The notes under the pieces were generated by a model that did no database searches, was not told the DNA's origin, and saw nothing but the letters and a program-made list of their open reading frames with translations. From DATAYF01 sp036272735 (GTDB lineage: Bacteria; Chloroflexota; Ktedonobacteria; Ktedonobacterales; Ktedonobacteraceae), in NCBI GenBank assembly GCA_036272735.1, contig DATAYF010000708.1:1-8274 (forward strand): 8,274 bases of DNA, in the 5' to 3' direction. The position numbers were made by a program, and so were the translations under genes. Shown piece after piece: positions 1-6,244 of this stretch (the first letter of the stretch is position 1; each line of letters begins with the position of its first letter).

Positions 1-33
1 ACAAAAAATCGATTCAGACGTGGTTAGACTCTC

Positions 34-135
34 TCAAGCGCTCTGAAATGCCATAAGTTTTTTGGGAATCATCGGTTTCACCTTTCCCACCAGCATCGAA
101 TACCACCGACGCGGCAGAAAATTCGTTATAACACG
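34..135 (-). pseudogene. Possible C-terminal relic of an unidentified gene
   Basis: On the minus strand, the frame ending with a TGA at 34-36 reads a basic, codon-like C-terminal peptide (…FLPRRWYSMLVGKV…) for about 33 codons. The frame then runs straight into the palindrome at 136-195 and beyond it into AT-rich sequence with no protein character. The sense of this short piece resembles the basic tails of some short-chain dehydrogenases, but it is too short to assign. If real, it is the end of a gene whose upstream part has been replaced or lost at the palindrome. It may equally be chance. Confidence 0.2.
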
Positions 136-195
136 ACGATACATAAAGGAATAGTAATGGTTTCCGGAAACCATTACTATTCCTTTATGTATCGT
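136..195. repeat. Perfect 60-bp palindrome, no loop
   Basis: Bases 136-165 are the exact reverse complement of 166-195, with the centre at TTTCC/GGAAA and no spacer. Perfection breaks at 135/196, although ACAC…GTGT continues with a small offset. It is not followed by a T-tract and lies in non-coding DNA, so it does not look like an ordinary terminator. Long perfect palindromes without a spacer are normally removed by SbcCD-type nucleases. This is therefore either a recently formed element, a mobile-element end or regulatory cruciform, or a fold-back artefact of cloning or assembly. Confidence 0.9.
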
Positions 196-1407
196 GTCCA
201 GCATTTTTATTGACGCCCTTCTCTCATATTTATAAAATGCAGCTATTGTACCTACTATAAGAAAACTGCTGAGCAAGGAAGCATGCTTGGCCAGAGGATG
301 GTATACAAATATCGGCTGAAAGGATTGGCGGGGCACTCCGCTTGTCCTGACAAGTTGATAGGATTAGATTGCGCTTCAAAAAGCTAGTCCATCGGAATGG
401 AATGGGAAACGTCATTGGCAGCACAGAAAAATAGGAAGTCTCCCATTTTACGAGAAGGCCTATCAAAAGCGAGAAAGGGTTACCGCGACAAGCGCTCTCT
501 TAAGAGGAGCTCCCATGCTTTATGTGTCCTTGCTTTCAAGTGCTAACTCAATCATATATAAAACTCAACGATTATATATTTAAGCACTTCATTAACTCAA
601 TGATAAAGTCTATTGACTTTTTTGTGTATTTATGCTAAAAAATTCGTAGGAGATGGCTGGCCAGACCAGGTCAACTCAAATCAATCCGAGCGGGAGATGG
701 TTGGTGCGAGCTGTTGCGTTTGCTTCCCGATGCATCAACACGAAAAAGCTTCACTCCCTGAAAAAGCTTCCCCTGTCCCAGTCTCCACAGGCATAGTGGG
801 CATTGGCCAGAGGCCCTGCTCATACTTTCTTTCGAGCTACATGTTCGTTCTGAAGAAAGGTCACGGAGGAAACTGCCTTGAATACTCGTTTTCCTTTAAC
901 GCGCCGCACTTTTTGCAAGCACCTTGGTGCTGCAGCCGCAACCACTTTTTTTTTAGGTGCGAACACTCTTTCTACCCATGCGGACAGTAATCGAGATGCC
1001 ACGTTCAGCCATTCATCAGGGGCTGGTATCAATGTCTTGCTTGTCCACGGAGCGTGGGGGGACGCATCAAGTTGGATTCTCGTGATTCCGTTACTGCAGG
1101 CACAGGGCTACAACGTGCTCGCCGTTCAAAATCCACTCTCATCGTTAGCAGATGATGTGAATGTCACGCGTCAAGCACTCGCCTCACTCTCCGGTCCGAC
1201 GATCGTGGCAGAGCATTCGTATGGTGGGGCTGTGATGACCAATGCCGGTACCGGTGCCCCGAACCTTCATAGCCTGGTGTATATTGCAGCGGTGGCGCCT
1301 TCGGAAGGGGAGAGTGTCATGGGCATTGCCCAGCGATTCCCTACGCCTCCCATCACAGCGCACGGTGTTCCTTCCTACCGTCAAGGAGATACTTGGGTTG
1401 ATCCAGC

Positions 1408-1414
1408 TTTTTTT
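1408..1414 (+). other. T7 homopolymer at the hydrolase frameshift
   Basis: Seven T residues sit exactly where the hydrolase homology moves from the frame of 878 to the -1 frame. With eight T residues the reading would be A-F-F-S-Q-G-F-V-Q-D, which joins both halves smoothly. This makes a one-base loss in a homopolymer the simplest explanation. Polymerase slippage or a ribosomal slip at the same run could in principle rescue some product. Confidence 0.65.
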
Positions 1415-1700
1415 CCCAAGGCTTTGTGCAAGATATCGCTGTCGCAAAAGCTCGAGCGTTGGCGATGGTGCAGAAACCGATCACGCCAGCATGCTTTACG
1501 GCGAAGTCAGGGCCACCTGCATGGAAAACGGTTCCGTCCTGGTACTTAGTTTCGGGCAATGATCGCGTGATTAACGTTGACTCAGAGCGCTTCATGGCCA
1601 GGAGAATAGGGGCCACAACCCGTCAGGTCGCTTCTAGTCATGCATCTCCTTTGTCCCATCCTCAAGAGGTGTTCGAGATCATTGTCGCGGCAGCTCAAGG

Positions 1701-1720
1701 AGCCCAGAGGAGCCCAGAGG
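1701..1720 (+). repeat. 10-bp tandem duplication in the hydrolase tail
   Basis: AGCCCAGAGG is present twice head to tail just before the stop of the second hydrolase frame. A 10-base unit is not a multiple of three, so the duplication shifts the last codons (…QRSPEASS). It is a second sign that this gene is no longer under selection. Confidence 0.75.
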
Positions 1721-1876
1721 CATCAAGTTAAGCCTTCTGACAAGCGAGTAGGCGTCTGAGAAGGAAAAGGCTCACCAGCCAGAAGGAGTTGAATCGTAGC
1801 TTCAAGCTGTTCGGAAGTGCCTAAGTGGGCCGCCACTGACGAGCAGTGCGATCCATTCGAACGAGAAGAGGTTGCC

Positions 1877-3352
1877 ATGGAAAAACGACCGTCCTTGACG
1901 AGCGGCTATCCCACAGATGTAGGGGGAGCCATTGCTCGCCTGCACAGACAATTCCTGAACGATTTCGATCCAGCTTACGTCGAGCATGTGGTCGTCCCGT
2001 ATTTTCTGGTCAGTACGTATGAGGGGGAGAGGCTGTCGCTTCCTCTGATCGATGTAAAATTCACCAAAGAGAATGCTCTGCCGTCTTATCTTTGGGGGTT
2101 GCTGAGCGACAGCTGGAAGCCCAGTCCAGAGGATGGCGTCACGGTGTTTCTCCAGGCTTTGGAGAAACGTGGGCCAGATAATCTCCGGAAAAAGATGTAT
2201 ATGTCTGCCATGACACCGGACTTGTATCGCCCGATGTACGCCGACAAGGTCATGACGTTTTTCGACCACCTATTGGACGATAAGAATGCGGGCAAGCCGC
2301 TGATGCGCCCGTATCTCGAAGGCTACTTTGACCTGTACTGGGATCTGCACCTGGGCGTCAAAGGCGACGCGATCCCGGCAAGCGTTCGCCAGATAGGGCA
2401 GAGTTTCGATACGGTCCTTGCCTATGGGGACCCGACAAAGAAGATTGTCTATGAGAACTATATGACGGTGCGCTCGCACCGCAGTTTTTTGAAAGGGTGG
2501 ATTGAGGAAAGAATCATCGACCTGGTCAACGGGAGAACAGCCAATCCGGAGAAGACGTTTGCGCACTACTGGATCAAGAATAGCGGGGAGGGAGATGTTT
2601 TCAAGCTCAAGGATGTCGTGTTCGAGTGCATCCATAACTTTTTTGCCATCAGTCAGTGGGGCACTACGATTTACAATATGATGTTGAAACTGGGCAAAAA
2701 CACAGGTGATCCTGACGCCCGGGACTGGTTCAACAGGATCATGGAAAGCAACTTCGACCAGGCAGACGGCACGGCGTTCACACCGCTTGAGCGCTTCGTG
2801 ATGGAGTTGTTCCGTACGATTTCGCCGAACGACGGCAGCGAATCGGCCCTAGAAGAGCGGGAAACGCCCCCGTACGAAAGGTATGGCTACATCGTCAGCC
2901 CGCATTCAGCCACCAGTTTCGACCCGCGCCATTGGAAGAATCCGGGAAAGTTCGACCCCGATCGCTACAACAGCGTGCCGACAAGCCACCAGATCGACGA
3001 AACCAGGTGTCAACAGATCGGCTTTGCCCAATGCCCCTTCGACAGAAAGACCTTCGACGTCAAGGATGGCCGAAAAGCCGCGCTGCAGAATAGTGGTTTT
3101 GGCACGGTTTATGGAATCGTCGATGGCAAGCCGCTGCCGGTCTGTGACTATGCTGGCTATGCGCCCTTCGGTTTCGGGTATCGTCGCTGTCCCAGCGAGC
3201 AGCTCACGATCCACGTTTTCGCGGATTTCCTGAGGAAGGTGTGGAAGAGTAAAACCGAGTTCGAGAAGCTCAACATCGCCGATCCGGAACCGCTTCCCAT
3301 CGGACCAGGCACAGTCATTGGTGACAACGTTGGGTTCACCAGGGCAGTGTAG
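1877..3352 (+). CDS. Cytochrome P450, atypical active-site motifs
   Basis: This is a haem-thiolate oxygenase-fold protein of about 491 residues, soluble with no signal peptide; its substrate is unknown. Landmarks (numbered from the ATG at 1877): K-helix ExxR as ELFR (E310, R313), a meander-type segment FDPRHWKNPGKFDPDRY, and the haem-ligand loop FGFGYRRCPS with Cys438. An insertion of roughly 70 residues lies between the meander and the Cys loop. The I-helix (around W261-T264, SQWGTT) lacks the usual acidic residue before Thr that helps split O2. The Gly normally found two residues after the haem Cys is Ser. The ATG at 1877 is preferred because AGAAGAGG (1864-1871) lies 5 bases upstream; an in-frame GTG at 1817 has no good site. 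Loss of the acid/alcohol pair is known in peroxide-using or rearranging P450s, so peroxygenase- or isomerase-like chemistry is an inference. It stands alone, with no ferredoxin or reductase gene nearby. Confidence 0.85.
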   Translation: MEKRPSLTSGYPTDVGGAIARLHRQFLNDFDPAYVEHVVVPYFLVSTYEGERLSLPLIDVKFTKENALPSYLWGLLSDSWKPSPEDGVTVFLQALEKRGPDNLRKKMYMSAMTPDLYRPMYADKVMTFFDHLLDDKNAGKPLMRPYLEGYFDLYWDLHLGVKGDAIPASVRQIGQSFDTVLAYGDPTKKIVYENYMTVRSHRSFLKGWIEERIIDLVNGRTANPEKTFAHYWIKNSGEGDVFKLKDVVFECIHNFFAISQWGTTIYNMMLKLGKNTGDPDARDWFNRIMESNFDQADGTAFTPLERFVMELFRTISPNDGSESALEERETPPYERYGYIVSPHSATSFDPRHWKNPGKFDPDRYNSVPTSHQIDETRCQQIGFAQCPFDRKTFDVKDGRKAALQNSGFGTVYGIVDGKPLPVCDYAGYAPFGFGYRRCPSEQLTIHVFADFLRKVWKSKTEFEKLNIADPEPLPIGPGTVIGDNVGFTRAV

Positions 3353-3790
3353 CGGGAGCATGGCGCAAGAGTCGTTTTGATCTCAGTCTGACGGGGGAAG
3401 CGAGCGGCGCGAGTTCGATACGGCGTTCGAAGCACCCTGATGTCACTGGTGGTTACCACTCGCGCAAAATTCGGCCCGAATTTCTTGTCATTATCCCGGA
3501 TGTAAATATAAACTTTAAACGGCTCATACGCAACCTCGCTGATAGTGGGTATCATCTCTTCGGTTGAGCACGCACCAATCGACTCCGGAAGCGAAGACAC
3601 CTTTTTCACGTCAGCTCATGATGAGCTAGAATCAGCGAGGTTGCGTATGAACCTTTAAACTGGCGGAATTTAAACATCTACAGCTGAGGAGACAACTCAT
3701 CCGCAGGATAATTACAAAGAAACCACCAGTTTAATCCAAAATTTACAGAATCGAGTCTTTCTAGTGACAACACATTTTCGAGGTAAGGTC
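3353..3790. other. Gap with inverted repeat and a possible gene relic
   Basis: About 440 bases separate the P450 stop from the azoreductase start. The stretch contains the inverted repeat 3514-3659 and a small palindrome GCTCAT-G-ATGAGC (3614-3626). On the minus strand a frame starting at ATG 3555 reads MIPTISEVAYEPFKV and then IRDNDKKFGPNFARVV. This looks coding-like for about 50 codons and then runs on into the antisense of the P450. It has a faint resemblance to the start of small DUF4160-type proteins but lacks their hallmark histidines, so it is not named. No terminator for the P450 and no strong promoter for the next gene were found. Confidence 0.45.
3514..3659. repeat. Imperfect inverted repeat, about 30-bp arms
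   Basis: Bases 3524-3543 are the exact reverse complement of 3631-3650 (20 bp). The similarity extends outward through TTTAAACGGC (3514-3523) against ACCTTTAAA (3651-3659), with small differences and one indel. The arms are separated by 87 bases. Read outward as codons, both arms give ISEVAYEP. The left arm on the minus strand uses GAG CCG and the right arm on the plus strand uses GAA CCT for the same E-P, so the differences there are synonymous. This favours an inverted duplication of a coding fragment, or a small element with long terminal repeats, over a simple hairpin. Confidence 0.75.
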
Positions 3791-4423
3791 ATGCGTCTAC
3801 TCAACATCGAATCCTCTCCGCGCGGATCCAGGTCTGCGTCTATCGCCGTCACCAGCGCCTTCCTCGAAGCCTACCGTCAGACTTGTCCTGAGGTCATGGT
3901 CGATACCTTGAATGTCTGGGAGGAAATGCTGCCGGACTTCGACCAGGAGGCCATCGGGGCGAAGTACAAAGGCGTGAACAAAGAACCGATGGACCAGGCC
4001 GAGACCGCCGTCTGGGACAAAATCCAGGAGCTGGCGGTACGCTTCCAGCAAGCGCACCGCATCGTGCTCGGCGTGCCCATGTGGAACTTCGCCTACCCTT
4101 ACAAACTGAAGCAATTGATTGATCTGGCCTGTCAGCGGAACATGCTCTTTACCTATGACGGCATCGAGTACGGCCCTTTGCTGAAAACTCCCCGCGCCTT
4201 CGTGGTCTATGCGCGGGGCGGGACCTACGCGGAAGACTCGCCGACGCCCGCTTCCCGGTTCGACCATCAGAAAGGATACATCGATTTCTGGCTGAAGTTT
4301 ATCGGGGTCAAGGAGGTTCATACGCTGGTGGTGGAAGGCACGACGTGGGGCGGGAAAGAGAAGGGGGAAGAGACAATCGCGCGTGGTCAGGAGGAGGCAA
4401 AAAAGTTGGCGGCGGATTTCTAG
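3791..4423 (+). CDS. azoR: FMN-dependent NADH-azoreductase
   Basis: This is a flavodoxin-fold enzyme of about 210 residues that uses FMN to pass electrons from NAD(P)H to quinones and azo compounds. It is cytosolic, usually a homodimer, and thought to protect against electrophilic quinones. The N-terminal phosphate loop SSPRGSRSAS (S8-S17) binds the FMN phosphate. PMWNF (P96-F100) followed by YPYKLKQLID is the isoalloxazine-contact motif. RGGTY (R142-Y146) is the second flavin loop. The length matches E. coli AzoR closely. The ATG at 3791 is chosen because a GAGGTAAGG-like site is just upstream and the protein then begins in the family-typical way (MRLLNIESSPR); an in-frame GTG at 3764 would add nine atypical residues. 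The SDR relic begins 65 bases downstream in the same direction and may once have been co-transcribed. I see no damage in the reading frame. Confidence 0.92.
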   Translation: MRLLNIESSPRGSRSASIAVTSAFLEAYRQTCPEVMVDTLNVWEEMLPDFDQEAIGAKYKGVNKEPMDQAETAVWDKIQELAVRFQQAHRIVLGVPMWNFAYPYKLKQLIDLACQRNMLFTYDGIEYGPLLKTPRAFVVYARGGTYAEDSPTPASRFDHQKGYIDFWLKFIGVKEVHTLVVEGTTWGGKEKGEETIARGQEEAKKLAADF

Positions 4424-4488
4424 GAGTTGCCAACCTTTCGACGCGGACGTTCAGTGATCGAACCCGCGACCCATCGAGGTAAACAACC

Positions 4489-4782
4489 ATGAGCGGCCCA
4501 CAGAAGACAGCCATCGTGACCGGAGCCTCGCAGGAGATCGGCGCGGGAATCGTGAAAGGGTTTGTCGAACGGGGTTTCAACGTCGTTGCCAATTCCCGGA
4601 AGGTGACCCAATCCACCGAAGTCGCGGCTTCCAACCACGTCGCTCTGGTGGACGGCCACATCGGCGAGCCAGCAACTGCCGCCAAGATCGTCGAGACGGC
4701 GCTGTCTCGCTTCCAACAAGGACAGCGCAACGCTTATCTGGCTGCACGCCCTCGCAGTCGGCGTCTCACCGCTTTACGTTGA
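4489..4782 (+). pseudogene. Short-chain dehydrogenase, N-terminal fragment
   Basis: This is the NAD(P)-binding start of a short-chain dehydrogenase/reductase. ATG 4489 follows CGAGGT (4475-4480). The frame reads TAIVTGAS, IVKGFVERGFNVVANSRK and DGHIGEPATAAKIVETALSRF, all typical of the first Rossmann half. SDR homology ends at about 4713 (…ALSRF), where a normal protein would go on to the NNAG motif. The sequence here instead becomes foreign and stops at 4782. The NNAG region, the YxxxK catalytic motif and the C-terminal half (well over 150 residues) are missing. The cofactor loop itself is altered: TGASQEIG has Glu where the family has Gly. It cannot be an active dehydrogenase. Confidence 0.85.
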
Positions 4783-4966
4783 GCAGAACGGCGAGGCCGT
4801 GCGTTCTGACTGGCCCCGCATCCCCCTGCCCGAGCCTCAAATAACGCTACGCGAGTCGGCGGCACTAGGTGTGGAGATTGCAGCCTTGCTCAACCCCCAC
4901 AGACCTGTCACTGGCATCGATACGACTCCCCTTGACCCGTACTGCTGGTCTGCTCGCACTATTTGA
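4715..4966 (+). pseudogene. Type ISP restriction-modification enzyme, C-terminal fragment
   Basis: This is a fragment of about 80 codons in the frame of position 4721, different from the SDR frame. It reads IWLHALAVGVSPLYVEQN, then VRSDWPRIPLP, then LRESAALGVEIAALLNP and RPVTGI, ending with TGA at 4964-4966. The DWPRIPLP block followed by a short helix ending in AALLxP is the familiar C-terminal end of the specificity (target-recognition) part of single-chain type ISP restriction enzymes and related N6-adenine methylases. The nuclease, ATPase and methylase domains are absent. There is no start codon or ribosome site of its own. It abuts the SDR piece at about 4714 and the ABC piece at about 4936. 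Identification rests on remembered family wording and is fairly secure for so short a piece. Confidence 0.65.
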
Positions 4967-5349
4967 CCGAGATTGAGGGCGTGTGCGACACGGTTGGTAT
5001 TTTGCGGCATGGGCAATTCATTTTGAGCGGCGCGGTGGCTGATCTACTGCAAGCTCAAGGAACTGTAGAAATCGTGCTGGGCGGCAATGAGCCAGCCAGC
5101 GCTGTTGCGGCACGTTTACAACTGGCCGAGCAGGTCATCGAAACACCGGGCAATATCCTGCGCATGAAGGATAGCGCACAGGACACGGTGCTCGCCCGGC
5201 TCGTAGGTGCACATGTGCCCATTGTCTCGCTCAATCCTGTCAACCGCACGCTAGAGGAGGTCTACGTGCAGGCAACGCAGGCCAGCGAGCACACGGAGCA
5301 ACAACTCGCGACCGCCAGTTCAGCGCCACAACAAGGAGGGCAGGCATGA
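4936..5349 (+). pseudogene. ABC transporter ATPase, C-terminal fragment
   Basis: The frame is open from 4936 and reads VLLVCSHYLTEIEGVCDTVGIL. This is the H-loop region (switch His codon 4957-4959) of an ABC-2-type exporter ATPase, followed by RHGQFILSGAVADLL and the usual C-terminal regulatory tail ending in LNPVNRTLEEVYVQAT. Walker A, the signature motif and Walker B are all missing, so about the first 180 residues are gone. The piece cannot hydrolyse ATP. A TTG at 4963 gives an open frame but lacks a convincing ribosome site. The stop overlaps the start of the next gene by ATGA (5346-5349), as in an intact transporter operon. This end of the operon was therefore captured as one block. Confidence 0.85.
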
Positions 5350-5879
5350 ATACAGCAGAACCCGTGACTATAAGCAATACCAATCAAAATTGGTGGACAC
5401 GATTGTGGCGCAGCCAGACAATGACCATCGCACGCTTTACACTGATGAGCCACGTTCGTAGCGGCTGGATTCTCGGCGATATCGTCGCCATCTGGATCAT
5501 CTACGCGGTCTTCTTTGTAAGTAATGGCGGCGATACGACCTATTTTTATGGTACGGCAGGCCCGGCCATGGGCGTACTGGCAGTGCTGGGCACCATCGTT
5601 ATGACGAAGCGGGCCACACGTGCGCAGATGTATTTGCCGCTGGCAAAATTAGGCTCACGCACAGCCTACGTGCACGGTTTAATGCTGGCAAGCGGCTTCT
5701 TGCGCCTACCGATTTTCATGCTGACATTGTTGCTCGCTGCTGGCTATCACCACTACTCCCCCGGCTTAGGTATCAAAGGGGCCACGTTCGCGAACCTGCT
5801 GCCGGGTGCAATCGGCGTCATCCTGTACTGTGTGCTGCTGGCAGTACTCACGTACGGGCAACCGGGATCTGTACGATGA
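5346..5879 (+). pseudogene. ABC transporter permease, C-terminally truncated
   Basis: This is the membrane partner of the ABC ATPase fragment before it. ATG 5346 has an excellent AAGGAGGG (5333-5340) five bases upstream and overlaps the preceding stop. The frame encodes a short cytoplasmic N-terminus and about four membrane helices (residues 41-59, 70-87, 112-133, 151-170). Membrane character ends at ...AVLTY, and the last seven residues (GQPGSVR) belong to the sequence beyond a junction at about 5855-5865. ABC-2-type permeases usually have six helices, so this one probably lacks its last part. Without an intact ATPase it is unlikely to work even if translated. The exact family and substrate are unknown. 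Confidence 0.7.
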
Positions 5880-6054
5880 TTTTGGGGTCGCGGCGAATCC
5901 GGTCACAGGTCTGGCCTCGATAGTCTACAGCGATGACCAGTACACTAATAACGCGAATGATCCAGCGCAGTCTGGATGTACCGCAGCAACGTCCAATTCG
6001 TCTTCATGTAATCACACGTCCATTGCCACACAGACTTCAGGAGCCAAAATCTAA
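5863..6054 (+). pseudogene. C-terminal fragment of a secreted sialidase-like protein (tentative)
   Basis: In the frame of position 5863 the sequence reads DLYDDFGVAANPVTGLASIVYSDDQY and then a Ser/Thr/Asn-rich tail with two cysteines (SGCTAATSNSSSCNHTSIATQT), stopping at TAA 6052-6054. The DFGVAxxPxTGxASIVYSDDQY pattern and polar tail are typical of the last beta-propeller blade of extracellular sialidase/BNR-repeat proteins. Only about 63 residues remain, with no start, signal peptide or ribosome site. The piece begins where the permease homology ends. The composition clearly fits a secreted protein, but the family name is a recollection and could be wrong. Confidence 0.45.
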
Positions 6055-6095
6055 CAATGGATGTTGCGCAAGGACTGGTTCACAAGCGAGCCTCC

Positions 6096-6159
6096 TTTTA
6101 GCAGTATAATGGGTGTTTCTCACGTGTAGTCGTGAGAAACACCCATTATACTGCTAAAA
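6096..6159. repeat. Long perfect inverted repeat, 29-bp arms, 6-base loop
   Basis: Bases 6096-6124 and 6131-6159 are exact reverse complements around the loop TGTAGT. The T-tract lies at the 5' end of the stem on both strands, so it is not built like an intrinsic terminator in either direction. It sits in the 150-base gap between the last gene fragment and the glyS promoter. The arm shares the broken word GAAAC…CCATTA…TA with the palindrome at 136-195, which hints at a common origin but is not proof. Confidence 0.9.
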
Positions 6160-6209
6160 AGCACCGAAGGTGTGACTTTTCGATGGCTCTGGACATTTCG
6201 GGAGCCAAT

Positions 6210-6238
6210 TTGCATCCTGGGGCTAATTTTGTTATACT
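6210..6238 (+). promoter_or_regulatory. Probable sigma-70-type promoter of glyS
   Basis: A -35-like TTGCAT (6210-6215, three of six matches to consensus) and a -10 TATACT (6233-6238, five of six) are separated by 17 bases. Transcription would begin near 6245, just upstream of the T-box leader, which is the expected place. The -35 is weak, so the call rests on spacing, the good -10 and the location. Confidence 0.55.
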
Positions 6239-6244
6239 AGATGC

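Larger units (their letters stand above)
1..877. other. AT-rich region without a convincing gene
   Basis: No reading frame here has both a recognisable protein and a ribosome binding site. It contains a perfect palindrome at 136-195. It also has three spaced copies of AACTCA followed by A/T-rich sequence (starting at 545, 562 and 594). A short direct repeat GAAAAAGCTTC occurs twice, about 19 bases apart, around 742-770. An 11-base word TTGGCCAGAGG occurs at 287 and again at 803. The part from 530 to 640 is strongly AT-rich and could hold promoter elements for the hydrolase downstream. I see a TTGACT at 613-618 but no well-spaced -10 box, so no promoter is called. Confidence 0.5.
878..1731 (+). 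pseudogene. Tat-exported alpha/beta hydrolase, frameshifted
   Basis: This is a serine hydrolase of the alpha/beta fold (esterase-like family often annotated as alpha/beta hydrolase), probably exported and of unknown substrate. A TTG start at 878 follows a strong GGAGGA (865-870). The N-terminus carries a Tat signal (TRRTFCK, twin Arg at 9-10, then a hydrophobic stretch). An HG oxyanion motif (H57) and the nucleophile elbow HSYGG (S114) follow. The first frame then runs into unrelated sequence after a T7 run (1408-1414) and stops at 1549. The conserved second half continues in the -1 frame: FVQDIAVAKARA, PAWKTVPSWYLVSGNDRV (acid near 1561) and SSH (catalytic His codon 1639-1641), to TAA at 1731. 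One extra T would restore about 284 residues. The usual Gly before HS is Glu (E112). A 10-bp tandem duplication (1701-1720) alters the C-terminus. It is likely a pseudogene, but a sequencing error or slippage in the T run is possible. Confidence 0.8.

Noticed and set aside
613..990. Plus-strand open frame of 125 codons before and into the hydrolase
   Set aside because: It starts with TTG, has no ribosome site or protein similarity, and overlaps the Tat signal coding region in another frame.
1802..2269. Minus-strand open frame of 155 codons
   Set aside because: It is antisense to the P450 with no motif of its own.
3400..3555. Small DUF4160-like gene on the minus strand
   Set aside because: Only the opening residues are suggestive. 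The conserved histidines of that family are missing, and the frame runs into the P450 antisense without a stop.
3797..4321. Minus-strand open frame of 174 codons
   Set aside because: It is antisense to the azoreductase, whose flavin-binding motifs are clear on the plus strand.
6096..6159. Hairpin considered as a terminator
   Set aside because: The T-tract is at the 5' side of the stem on both strands and no T run follows the 3' arm.
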